Source: Isochrysis galbana
Lineage: Eukaryota; Haptophyta; Isochrysidales; Isochrysidaceae
DNA length: 64,000 nt
Direction: 5' to 3'
Assembly: GCA_018136815.1 (NCBI GenBank)
Contig: CM030933.1
Coordinates: forward strand, 6,884,676 to 6,948,675
The first letter of the stretch is position 1. Each line of letters begins with the position of its first letter. The notes below the pieces were generated by a model. That model saw only the letters and a program-made list of their open reading frames with translations. It ran no database searches and had not been told where the DNA came from. Positions 19,901 through 24,642 of the stretch are shown here, in pieces. A program made the translations under genes and the position numbers.

Positions 19901-20983
19901 TCTTTCGGCGCCACGTTGGCTCACCTAGTTGCCCTAGCCGCTCAGCAGATGGGCGGGAACCCTCGCCGTCTCGTTCTGATCGAGCCTCCGCCGCCCGGAC
20001 CGTTCCCTCGTGGGATGCGTTTCCTGGGTCAGGGTCGCAAGGTCACACTCCACGACGCTGCGGAGGCATGCTTGTTGATTCGAGCCACGGCGGAGGCAGC
20101 TGCACAAAGGCCAACGCGTGGCAACGACGCGACATCTGATGATGAGGGCCCCAAGTATCACAACAAGTCGACCGAGGAGCTCCTCCGTGAACTTCGAGAA
20201 CTTCCGGATGCAGCGCTCGGCTACTTTGTGGGAAAGGCTTTCCAAACGGGTGGTCGTGAGGACGCGGAGGTGGTCCGCCACACAAGCCGCATGCTTCATG
20301 TCGTCCGCCACATGCAGCAGCTTATTGTGCGAGAGTGGATGGAGCGCAAGGAGATACTTCTCCCCTTCACGTCCACGGATGGTGCCCCTGCCATATTTGT
20401 CGTCAAGGCAAGCCGTCGTAAGGAATGGTTACAAAAGCTCTTCGGGTCGGTCAGCGATGATTTGATCGACATCATTAGGCCTAGAGCCGAGGCTGGAGTT
20501 CGTGCCGAGGCAAAAGAAGACGGTCCGGCTGCGGCAGCGATCAAGCGTGCCCTTCGTTCGTTGAACCCGCTCAAACGAGCCGCAGCGTCATCCTTCATAG
20601 CCATCGCCAAGGCCGAGTTTGAGGAGGTGACGGAAGTTACCTATGACCGCACGAAGTTGCTCGGACCCGCAGCGCTCGAGCTTGTCGTGCCGGGGAACCA
20701 CACCCACGTATCTGCCATTTGCGTTTCATATCGATCTGCTGACTTTCGAGACCAAGTCGAAGGGTTTCTCGCGCCCGATGCTACCATCGAGCCGTACCTC
20801 GTGCCGGGCGGGGCAAGATGGAACCGCTGCGCGGCACCCTTACGTGGCCAAATGCGTCAAGCCGCAGGAGCTATCGACGCAATCGACGTTCCGCGTTGGA
20901 TGCCGGAGCTCGTGTTCGGCGACTTGGATGCACTCCGTCACGAGGTTAAGCGCCCAGGAGTGAATATGGAAGATTTCGTGTAA
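4952..20983 (+). CDS. Modular type I polyketide synthase lacking AT domains
   Basis: A single uninterrupted frame of 5,343 aa from the ATG at 4952. It is open back to 4469, but that part is translated microsatellite, so 4952 is preferred; an ATG at 5231 is also possible. Domain order by nucleotide: ACP1 5556-5755; KS1 5847-7110; DH1 7205-8095; ER 8620-9590; KR1 9605-10165; ACP2 10405-10600; KS2 10690-11960; KR2 12725-13295 (structural half from about 12070); ACP3 13597-13800; KS3 13872-15150; DH2 15225-16100; KR3 16880-17440; ACP4 17662-17870; KS4 17950-19185; ACP5 19340-19550; thioesterase 19660-20720. Each KS is followed directly by its DH, KR or ACP; no malonyl-transferase GHSxG is seen, so an AT must act in trans. 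Expected role: iterative building of a short reduced polyketide released by the TE. KS1 and KS4 lack the first active-site His. Subcellular site unknown. Confidence 0.93.
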   Translation: MSPQPAGGGGARDVENGAPGRAQRAPSGNAAAARAPPPRAGPRPRHGIAASTAALAHADSPSAGAARSSTTKVETSDVPRGDANASQLLQRSRMLSYIRHSMGVTDAPIPLPGPSQDTVPDAYGRSALSRRSVRGWRHGAVEQPWSGEAAGFTAASGTGDDTPPQGGLRLWVQRKAQAPKLFDGSGAKLGACSCDALEAAVLTLDSLLSSIHELSGEEVDADAPLLESGLDSVAAAELSNQLAERTGKELPSTLVFDHPTARQLVDYINEDVGTAAAAHAVQQSALASAGRGTPLPPGSTVGVAGLATLLPGGACSADVVDRVAACGADLISRVPLNRWGEEGAVELDASVTQRARSGGFVRDAELFDCGCFGISPSEAKAMDPQQRLLLELGYAALHSAGQSRRRLMGSLSGVFVAIAANEWAEIVRSGPLARSAYAVTGSPHSIASGRVSYVLGLHGPCVSCDTACSAGLCANHAAIRAVQAAECDLALTLAINLMLLPAPSVACAMAGMTSLLGHCHSFDARADGYVRGEACCAVAIQPQSNRGAGPCHIALQGSCVRQDGKSASLTAPNGRAQQGVLNGALAEARIQREAYCHLEAAANGSALGDPIEAGALAAAVLRHQARVSLLEVTTVKACVGHSEPAAGLSGLVRLMFRLLIGLTTPNAQLRALNSHVDAALRKTACILPTQLAAGANAVGWPRAGGVSAFGYSGTIAHCIASSVQLDAPLCHAVGKLLHAAPLYARRRFAWRETHPLLQHAGGTDASDGRTCFKSRVAGALLSLVADHVVRGRIVFPGAGFLEMARAAVCSTASPTFPASAAALLRPNGALLRRAFFLQPLLLDASDEGLETLAMNCAVLDSEQRFEVSSDASGECVVHCAGSLGTAHRELLSAVLQRIWAFCEHAVDPGRLYNAFRAAGLEYGADYRRLRRLGVVHNAAFCAGQLARRVRRDGTGAHPADIDAALQLTAMLVQPGAAGEIRLPFCIGEALLVGAHGSLHGLAAREEDQRSGAWLLRGAREGWSTVGHIGGFETRALKAQVLESATATKQHVYITDWRGWADAEATQRPARLLAIGLRRKGALLEFPNSSEGVTPSTPMALLWHAEAVLAGPALSAIAASLALGRTLAASRAPPPACLLTRGACQHGMPSIASGPHSGGLGFARCVRAEAPLVPLCLVELDTNECAEIWKYVEVVVPSEPEMALRQGCVLIPRLVEAASSLHGPIRLHFDARGAIANLRVVAQAPLSPPCVAGEAELAVRSVGLNFRDVLNVLGVYPGDPGEPGADCAGRVEALGTRVPHIAEGHEVVGYAMGALASRARSDSRLLAVRPRTLCAEAACTLPTTWSTVHVAFLRSSPLAGAQLVVHAGAGGVGLAALEYAHWLRACAILTMGRPLKHVYVRAIGGDLVTASSRDCGAFLRGALASLGPSRLHAVLNSLSLDFIPASFALLGEDGTLCEIGKRAVWSDNRRQAVAQQVHYVAIALDTTIEQAPWWMNAVLRLLAHRAENLVLHGLPARSYNMSTDITSAFRSLQAGANIGKVVVYLHLCPPPAGTHILTGGTGGLGGVNAAWLLRLGIPRVVLASRRGVAERKQVRHLLRVVNGSAERIALARCDVGESVDMMCLIASESRAPPRGVWHAAGTLADGLLSSQHAASMRNVYRPKAHGAWLMHRACERTPYDACTFFSSVTAMLGNAGQVNYGAANSCLDSLSGWRQSKGLRSSSIQWGPWAEVGMAASGALHARMQSAGFGLIDHAAGVSALHSSLFSHAPAIMCVAVITWSRLLAVLPRAPPLLSYFKGQKAPAASTSTSLAIAESISLEWLLSSLEDATGAAVDADAPLMEAGLDSLAAVEFGNQLQMRSGRTLPSTLVFDYPTARHLAGYFETTSESELHVLAKPAVVGQASVTKSVSRNVYAAGLASCLPLGHSTIHMAMAVAACGVDLICEVPAQRWGDDGLAMLEGAVSARVRHGGFIYGAELFDNERFKISAAEARAMDPQQRLMLESGYEAFYTAGFARASLYDSLTGVFVAIAANDWTDVVKRSPIGRSVFAATGSAMSIASGRISYALGLQGPCASYDTACSAALVANHAAMRALQLGECQTGLVAAVNLMLLPDVGLAFATAGMTSQTGRCHTFDETADGYARGEAVCALCLLTTEPRCGAHHFEALGTCVRQDGRSVSLTAPNGQAQRALLSAALVDAALVSGDLVCVEAHGTGTKIGDPIEVSSLSNAVLLPRSGANGSLALGSVKANAGHAEPAAGGSGLIRLAIGLIGASAPPNAQLQRLNEHVSSALPNAAAILPVQLACLPSRAQREAARPGGVSSFGYSGTIVHTILRTFLSQQPLEFPRPRFAHVSFPWQDKDLKATSSPQRPSAPYPQEMDRSTLYEYSAAWLARARVDSGTNGKTLTAWLLLRSSLSQDHLFGRSSHLWAGGAAAAASALPLAARPAKTIVLDLSAVATHEHLLTRVDGLFAIARRIMISPSPLQLMVITSGVQKLWPCAPGNFGATFLTGGSAWGLTRVLRMEAPAMNAIALDLHGQAGVLAAIHHIREDGGSACREAQLCVSLDVSYVSRLRRGRVRYDSDGKTYTAAAADAHLITGGLGGLGLRAALLLAHIDSSKLILCSRTGRVARGEQGLEETLHQLLLVSPTTLVVACDVADSAHVAAMLARTQALAPLRAILHTAGVTRDRLLARIRNTDLLDVVAAKALGGWNLHSTVGTATLGSFIAFSSIASTFGNIGQASYASANACLDSLAAGRLSVGLRGQSIQWPLVHGAGMGAADKAARHVVTIQPEQYDRCMLSLPDLFACAGSNGRSYFISPPVVFAPMYQDAPKDLSVQHRALQPLLLELAPEPAALPPSDKTVANNQLAIKLASMPASSRLPYMEKLVMNWVRDLGGSAEVEATTPLMDSGIDSLGAVEFSSRLREETGLELSASDLFDHPTPRALSEHLVARLDNTTHQEDMQVHACTESISRQGMRVALRSTLGRWPGGCSGSASIWAMLEASGDAVSFGQAQSRWPSSPHDGQLDALTEAQRASAMYSAFLPDVEGFDCRFFGLSPAESTAMDPQQRLLLELGYAALHGAGQRSTSLLGSQVGFYLGIERPDWSLRNALRPASASVYTITGDTISIACGRLSFVLGLQGPCLSVDTACSSGHVVLDTASRAVRAVECPAALVSSVSLKLMPHTMLAVATTGMLAVDGRCKTFDARANGYTRTEAAAATVLESAGAVVCVTPLLGGSAVRQDGRSASLTAPNGLAQRALLSIAFRGSDCSPGSLCFIEAHGTGTALGDPTETGAIAAVGRQLGHLNLSLGATKANMGHTEPVSGLLGLYKAIQAHRSREWLGNAQLRRMNPLVNERMRALDCGLLTPTQDTHLRHGAMVSSSGVSSFGYSGTIAHAIVSFAEVSSHADNVFVPSLRLVQRRFAWVDCAHPLSQQPFTREDEAHGKVVVRSPATGALLGLVSDHVIQGHVIYPGAAYLEMARAAHACSTRKAGPSFSGSFARVFFMAPLFLDDVVGLWVDVEVDENTQRFEVRSERNEVTDAALVHCAGSLTSAKDSAPASVDCGACRARCTGTVGAKQLYSHMRKVFSLDYGPDYQRLRRLWVIRRDEIAVASLLTRQSNHSSRRATRVHPADLDAALQLTGLLADESLALTRETRVPFSIGEATLNSAVGRLWSATHGRGPNVTDVWLGSESLHALPGATLRGFETRALRAARTARGIPRERVRYVTRWSAHTAQVTQNGLNTVHNAESFLRPVRVRVTGSLWYQECASGKRYEADGGGDESLMNVRPRRRGSIELAKKDEQSDSSSPGSVDTPIATLYRKVAMTGGDRATVQRLVSSLGGLSCDPLAVADASLEVFRLHTSKRDPLPTVMLLSSQVRGGRDVPAMSSVHAGLLGLARTTRTEAVAACIQCVDMIDASSGAISDFISLIKASIMPDARAEPEVVSWQGQACVPRLVEDESFRDDATPADVVTSAHLLSGGTSGLGLLSASWLLNEGVASIILASRGGVVLAEDTRIMPLDGLTRVQTARCDVSQPADIRRLVLGLSDISGAFLRGVWHAAGVLADGLVRSLNAASLRRVYGPKALGAWGLHYSCASFPMATCAYFSSVAALLGAAGQANYSAANTCLDALASRRRACGTRACSIQWGPWANVGMAAGGAVNGRLQAAGIQLLTPVEGQIGLRAAFGASSSPVAAILKLSWNRFLSALPEVPTILSAFVHHKISGSSSASRPSKAVTLEEILSSIEATTGNSVSADAPLMDSGLDSLSAVELRHQLQEAAGGEFEMPSTLVFDYPTPRLLAQHFQQGAEPPSVATMQSPAPSAGEVGPQLHGASVALPRAVRGHLALNELSKACGDTISEVPAERWSLHDLPDGPMGDRLRYGGFVGGVELFDSAFYSISPSEAASMDPQQRFLLEGGYEALLRGGLDRGALMGSSVGVFVGIAFCDWHDILCNTSLGRSVYSATGASHAIACGRISFALGLHGPCVSYETACSSALVAHHAAHRALERGEARAALASAVMLMLLPTVGFACAAASLTSALGRCHSFDSRADGYVRGEACGSLSLRTEHSELTGSLPTTLATAVKQSGRSASLTAPNGSAQQQLIRAVLEEAGLHSDDVCCLEAAANGSPLGDPIEAGSIKTALLAARSSGSFLAIGTVKANVGHGETASGATSLLRLALGLSGELAPPNAQLRVLNEHVGNALHAQPCALPTQMAGLRGAGSRVGGVNTFGYSGILVHVLIRSSPEIATALPSVASPSWRRRVFSWQYALNETAALQTRPGAVVSDASLSRPHELTLEYLLELLHDASGVEIDPDIPLLDVGIDSLAVMEMAGRLQASTGIELAEDDLIDNPTARALTERVRAIQQSPDAARERLDFIQLYERAEYVSPRLVRVRSAPSGGEERPSLVLVHSIFGNELGFERLHTVGFADREVLGVRHTGMATSTRVDEECVESSLSELAHLYASELVAYCKGKPFDLIGASFGATLAHLVALAAQQMGGNPRRLVLIEPPPPGPFPRGMRFLGQGRKVTLHDAAEACLLIRATAEAAAQRPTRGNDATSDDEGPKYHNKSTEELLRELRELPDAALGYFVGKAFQTGGREDAEVVRHTSRMLHVVRHMQQLIVREWMERKEILLPFTSTDGAPAIFVVKASRRKEWLQKLFGSVSDDLIDIIRPRAEAGVRAEAKEDGPAAAAIKRALRSLNPLKRAAASSFIAIAKAEFEEVTEVTYDRTKLLGPAALELVVPGNHTHVSAICVSYRSADFRDQVEGFLAPDATIEPYLVPGGARWNRCAAPLRGQMRQAAGAIDAIDVPRWMPELVFGDLDALRHEVKRPGVNMEDFV
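5556..5755 (+). other. PKS N-terminal ACP (loading or docking carrier)
   Basis: Acyl carrier domain with the phosphopantetheine serine in GLDSV (codon at 5645, residue 232), flanked by the usual ADAPLLESG and PSTLVFDHPTAR. It precedes KS1 with no KS or AT before it, so it either carries the starter unit or receives a chain from another protein. The preceding about 200 residues are low complexity and hold no recognisable loading domain. Confidence 0.9.
5847..10600 (+). other. PKS module 1: KS(no His1)-DH-ER-KR-ACP
   Basis: KS1 has the nucleophile in DTACSA (Cys codon 6353, residue 468) and the second His in VGHSEP, but the usual EAHGTGT is EAAANGS (codon 6752, residue 601), so the first catalytic His is Ala. 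DH1 has H-x3-G-x4-P (His codon 7310) and HPADIDAALQ (Asp codon 7835). ER has NFRDVLNVLGVYPG and an AGAGGVG nucleotide site (9045-9067). KR1 has TGGTGGLGG, the catalytic Ser/Tyr (FSSVTAM...VNYGAAN) and LAD in place of LDD. ACP2 serine codon 10487 (residue 1846). This is a complete reductive loop, so the product at this step would be fully saturated if the KS works. Confidence 0.88.
10690..13800 (+). other. PKS module 2: KS-KR-ACP
   Basis: KS2 has a full triad: DTACSA (Cys codon 11186, residue 2079), EAHGTGT (His codon 11582) and VKANAGHAEP. KR2 is preceded by about 650 bp of structural KR half and has TGGLGGLG, Ser in FSSIAS and Tyr in SYASAN. Asp in TAGVTRD suggests a B-type ketoreductase. 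ACP3 serine in GIDSL, codon 13688 (residue 2913). Predicted output is a beta-hydroxy intermediate. Confidence 0.88.
13872..17870 (+). other. PKS module 3: KS-DH-KR-ACP
   Basis: KS3 has DTACSS (Cys codon 14399, residue 3150), EAHGTGTALGDP and TKANMGHTEP, so it should condense; its N-terminal about 60 residues are the most divergent of the four KS domains. DH2 has H-x3-G-x4-P (His codon 15341) and HPADLDAALQ (Asp codon 15857). KR3 has SGGTSGLG and NYSAAN. ACP4 serine codon 17750 (residue 4267). Predicted output is an alpha,beta-unsaturated unit. Confidence 0.88.
17950..20720 (+). other. PKS module 4: KS(no His1)-ACP-thioesterase
   Basis: KS4 carries YETACSS (Cys codon 18431) in place of DTACSS, and EAAANGS replaces EAHGTGT (codon 18827). 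VGHGET is retained. No reductive domain follows. ACP5 serine codon 19430 (residue 4827). The TE is an alpha/beta hydrolase with VLVHSIFGN near its start, the nucleophile in GASFGA (Ser codon 19901, residue 4984) and a likely catalytic His in PGNHTH (codon 20699), so it releases the chain by hydrolysis or cyclisation. About 85 residues after this His end the protein. Confidence 0.87.
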
Positions 20984-21812
20984 ACGACGGGTGGGTGACA
21001 GTGCTCAGGCTGTTGGCAGTGCCGTCGTCCACCACCAACTTGCTACCACATCACATGGGATCGCTTTGTTAGCTTAGCGTTGCACTGCGCCTTGGAACTG
21101 CCTAAGAATTCTAGGGAGCCGCAACCAAGCTATAGGTTGGGATGACTGATCTCTAAAGACGTAAGGCCATGCATGGTTGATGTACGATCCAATGAGGTCG
21201 TGCACCCGAATGTCATCTATCGTCGCAACTCTGTGCGTAGGCTACGGCGCTCTATCTGCTTGTCCTATTGGCGGTTTGATTGTCTATAGCTATGGTTCAA
21301 TGTTAAATCGACGACCTTGCTTCTCTTGTTAGAGGTGGGGGAGGCTTGGTAAAAAAAACTCTGGCGGATCGGGAGGCCCAACTATTTATCATGGGACCGG
21401 GGAGAGATTTCCTCTCCCTCCCCATCCGAATCCGAGGCAGAGCGATGGCGACGGACCCGCCTAACATTCCGACCTTCGCCGCGCTCCAGCGAGAGCGCGG
21501 CGGCGATCGGTCGGACTTGTGCCCGTGGAGATCGATCCCAATGGCCACAAGGCACCGGAAGACAGCCTCACGGGTCGTTCGCGCCATCACATTCTGCCGC
21601 TTTTTCATTTACCTGCCTACGCCACATGGCCCCCTGCCCTGCCCCACACCACTCCCAGCCCCAGCTTGAGGAGGATGACACCGGCCTGCCTACGCGCTCC
21701 TAGGCGCAGAACACCATCCATACTATCGGTACGCTTCCTCCCCGCACCTGTGGCTACCCACCCGCGCTCTCGGGAATCGTGGCGAGCATTGCCATACAGC
21801 CCTCTCCGCGCA
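20984..21812. other. Intergenic region after the PKS
   Basis: No supported gene and no clear AATAAA signal. Open frames around 21350-21660 on both strands (I/R/P-rich) lack recognisable content. The frame of the next hypothetical protein is open upstream to 21519, but that extension is P/R-rich. Confidence 0.4.
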
Positions 21813-22295
21813 ATGTGCTGCCACAACGCCACCGCAGGACCTCATGTGCCATCTACCGAGGCGGTCACCAAGTGCATCGCGTTCGCGGACTCGTTGACGC
21901 CGGAGAAGCGCAAGCTATTTGAAGACTTCTTGGCCGTCCAGCACGAGGTTCCTCGGCAAGAACTGTCACCCGGGCTGTTCGACATTTCTGAAGAAGGCGA
22001 CGGTGCGCACACGCTGAAATTCTACTCATCTGGAGCTGCCGAGGCAACGGTGGACGAGATCCTCCTGCTTTTAGTGCTCCTCACCGCTCGTCTCGGCGCA
22101 GAGCTTAGGCAGGTTCAGTCATGGGTGCTCAGAGGGTGCAACCTCAGGTTTGGTTGTTTTTTTGGCAAGTGCCCCCCATGTGGACGGTATAAGTTCTACT
22201 TAAAGTTAAAGGACCCCCTTATTAAAGTACAAACATGCAGGTTTCAGATGGTAATACCGCATGTATGTGCGCAGCAGTTCGCGGGCCCACGTTAG
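21813..22295 (+). CDS. Hypothetical protein, possibly first exon of a spliced gene
   Basis: From the ATG at 21813 the frame gives 160 aa. The first about 100 residues (EAVTKCIAFADSLTPEKRKLFEDF...) look like a normal soluble alpha-helical protein, but the part after LRQ (about codon 99) becomes Cys-rich and irregular. A CAG/GTTCAG at about 22108 could be a splice donor, in which case the true gene continues in a downstream exon and the last about 60 codons are intronic. No family recognised. The 159-aa frame at 22806-23285 on the same strand could be another exon, but no matching acceptor is convincing. Confidence 0.4.
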   Translation: MCCHNATAGPHVPSTEAVTKCIAFADSLTPEKRKLFEDFLAVQHEVPRQELSPGLFDISEEGDGAHTLKFYSSGAAEATVDEILLLLVLLTARLGAELRQVQSWVLRGCNLRFGCFFGKCPPCGRYKFYLKLKDPLIKVQTCRFQMVIPHVCAQQFAGPR

Positions 22296-22733
22296 AACTG
22301 AGCGTGCGTGTCCGGCCGTTGGGCGCTTAGGTGCGGGGTTTGCCTACTGAGAGAGCGTCTTCAGGCTTTCCGAATTTTATCATGCCTCTCGCCCAGTAGT
22401 TAGTATGTTAGTATGCTGTCCTTAAGAGAGTATATGTGAGAAAATGTGCCGGAATAATGGCAAACACGCCAAGGTCGAATGCCACAAGCAGTGCGATTAA
22501 GCTGATGGGCACGGCAAAAAGGAGGAATATGAATAAGTTGCTTAATTTCTCCCACTTGCCGCCTTCAAGCGAGTATACTGGCATTCGTGCCTATTATTGT
22601 ATTACATTTTTTTGGAACTGACGGAATTTCGGGTCACTGGCGAGGGCCAACACGACGAACACTCGGTGCACGCACGACCTCTGGCCAGAAAAGAGTTTGC
22701 CCAGACCCTCCCCGTATACTAACTTTAAACTTA

Positions 22734-23532
22734 CGCCACGACGCCTTCTGGCGGCGACCAGGCACGGAACGAGTCCGCACGCGCGCCACTTTTGATGATA
22801 CGCACATGCTCAGCATCGAGCGCAGCGTGCAGAGGACCTTTCGGGAAGTCGTCTTCTTCACGGACAGCCCCGATGGCCTCGCATTCAAGGTGTCCTTGAC
22901 GTGCGACGATCAGGTAAGCGCCCATGAGTTGGAGGAGGTGGTCACCACCGCGGCCTTTTGCATCCAGCACCCCCGGCAGCTCTTGTTGGGCGACTGGAAG
23001 TACGACTTTGCACGGTCGTGGTCCGCGGCAACCAAGAGCGCGGCCGAGAGCCTCCAGCGAGCGGGGAACCGGGAGCTCTACACAGTTGACATCCATCTTT
23101 TGAACCGCACCTCCTTGGCGAGCTATGACGACGCCGCGATCTCTCAAACCATGATCACACGCATGCTGCAGCTCATTCACAGGGTTGCAGACGGAGTGGC
23201 GGTCACTGGGGCGAAGTGCATCCTGGAGACTCCTGGGGAATCGCTTGCTTTTTCCTTTGAATCAAACGGCGTTGAAACTCTGTGAAGTCTTTTGAAGACG
23301 TCGCCATCCACCCGGCGTGCTGCCCATGCGCGTGCAAGGGCGGACGTCAGCAGTCTGACGCCCACGTGGTTGCATTCTTCAACTCGGGCAGCGGGCATGG
23401 TTGCAGAGAAGTGCAAGCAAGGCTGCACTTGGCGGTCGAGCGTGTGTGTGTCCTCCTCAGCCGCCACGACGCCTTCTGATGGCGAACAGACACGGAACGA
23501 GTCCGCACGCGCACCACTTTTGATGACACCCC
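22734..23532. repeat. Pair of ~70-bp direct repeats flanking a hypothetical gene
   Basis: 22734-22803 and 23463-23532 share GCCACGACGCCTTCTG..GGCGA.CAG.CACGGAACGAGTCC and on through ACTTTTGATGA with few changes. The first copy ends at the start codon region of the 159-aa frame and the second lies about 180 bp after its stop, so the unit looks like a segmental duplication that encloses the gene. Confidence 0.75.
22806..23285 (+). CDS. Hypothetical protein, 159 aa
   Basis: The frame is open from 22587, but the upstream part is R/T/P-rich and lies in the duplicated repeat; the ATG at 22806 (MLSIERSVQRTFREVVFF) is the first plausible start. The sequence has regular alternation of hydrophobic and charged residues (LAFKVSLTCDD..., ELYTVDIHLLNRTS...), as in a folded alpha/beta domain. 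There is no signal peptide, membrane segment or recognised motif. It lies downstream of the 21813 gene on the same strand; linkage by splicing is possible but unproven. Confidence 0.45.
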   Translation: MLSIERSVQRTFREVVFFTDSPDGLAFKVSLTCDDQVSAHELEEVVTTAAFCIQHPRQLLLGDWKYDFARSWSAATKSAAESLQRAGNRELYTVDIHLLNRTSLASYDDAAISQTMITRMLQLIHRVADGVAVTGAKCILETPGESLAFSFESNGVETL

Positions 23533-23564
23533 CATGCAATATCTTGGGACCGGTTATGGCGAGT

Positions 23565-24135
23565 GTCCAAGTTAGGGGCAAAGTTAAGGATCAGTAGAAA
23601 TTATATACCAAAATAGGACAAGGTATTTTCGCTTTTACAAGACGGAGAGTGTCCAAGTTAGTGGCTAGGGAATTATATACCTAAATAGACGGGAGGGGTC
23701 TGACAAAAAAAAGGAACCTCGAGTTGTTCATGTTTATTTTTTCCCCCTGGGCCAACATTGCTTTCGCTTCGTCGGTGAGCAGCATCTTGTCTGTTTTGGA
23801 AAGGCGCCACACCTTAAATTTCCACAATACAAAGAAAAGCAGAAGGGTCAGTGCGACTCCCACTCCAGCTCCAACTCCGATTCCTATAACACCCATCGCC
23901 GCGAATGCAAGTAGGGTTGATACCGAGATAATTAAGAAGGACCAGCCAAAGATGGGAGCCTTCAATTTCTTTAGTTCCTCCACCTCATATTTACCAACGT
24001 TCCCTTATTTGTATGCAAGAAAAAGGTGCTCGATGGACCGCCAAGTGGGAAGAGTGTCCGAGTTAGGGGTCAGTAGAAATTATATACCTAAATAGCCGGG
24101 AGGGGTGTGACAAAAAAAGGGAACCTCGAGTTGCA
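23565..24135. repeat. Direct repeats around a small membrane-protein fragment
   Basis: The block GTGTCCAAGTTAGGGG...CAGTAGAAATTATATACC and its neighbour AAATAG.CGGGAGGGG.. TGACAAAAAAA.GGAACCTCGAGTTG occur at 23565-23610 (partial), 23649-23727 and 24054-24135. The second and third copies bracket the minus-strand frame at 23681-23983, so that fragment appears to lie inside a tandem duplication. Confidence 0.7.
23681..23999 (-). CDS. Two-pass membrane protein, probably a terminal exon
   Basis: A minus-strand frame of about 105 codons ending at 23681. Two hydrophobic helices (WSFLIISVSTLLAFAAMGVI and VGVALTLLLFFVLW) are separated by a short Gly-rich turn and followed by a charged tail (LSKTDKMLLTDEAKAMLAQGEKINMN). 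There is no ATG at its start: the frame opens directly after a stop and a possible acceptor (CTTGCATACAAATAAG), so it is either the last exon of a spliced gene or a duplicated fragment. The tail resembles SHOCT-like short C-terminal motifs only superficially. Function unknown. Confidence 0.4.
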
Positions 24136-24326
24136 CCCTTTTCGACGCGGAGTCCGACGCGGAGCGCTTCGGCAGCATGCGTTTGGCGGGCGAGGTGTGG
24201 TCGCCCCCTACGCACGATGGGAAATCGGTGAGCAATGGACCCATCCTCCAGTCCCTCTCGGATCCTAGCTGTGAAAGACAGAAACAGTGTTTTTTTTCGG
24301 AGGCCAGAAACAGTGTTTTTCAGTGT

Positions 24327-24555
24327 CTTTCAAACGCCCTGGCACTGGGTTTTACTCTAATAGCCACGCCCTTTCCCCTTGCCCCTTACTCACCCTCACT
24401 TCCCGCCTTGCGGCAACTCCCCTCGTGCTCTACTTAGGGGCTCGGGTTGTGTAGGGGGTTTGGGCTGAGCGGGGTGCACCTGTCCTCAGCGGTATGTTCT
24501 CTCCTTATTCCTCCTGTGCTGCTGGGTGAGGGTGACCTGTTTATTCTCTACTCTA
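24327..24555 (-). mobile_element. LINE 3'-UTR remnant
   Basis: Matches the 3'-UTR block of the LINE at the window start (GGCACTGGGTTT...TAGCCACGCCCTTTCCCCT...CCGCCTTGCGGCAACTCCCC.TCGTGC). The copy lacks the ATTAAAAGGTTT end. It stops against the SAP-protein gene and so may supply part of its promoter or 5' UTR. Confidence 0.7.
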
Positions 24556-24642
24556 CTTTCGATGGAACGCGACCTTATTTCTGATCGCTCTCTGTCTTTT
24601 CCCGCCTCATGCTGCGGCGCTCACCGGCTGTTCGCGCGAACG

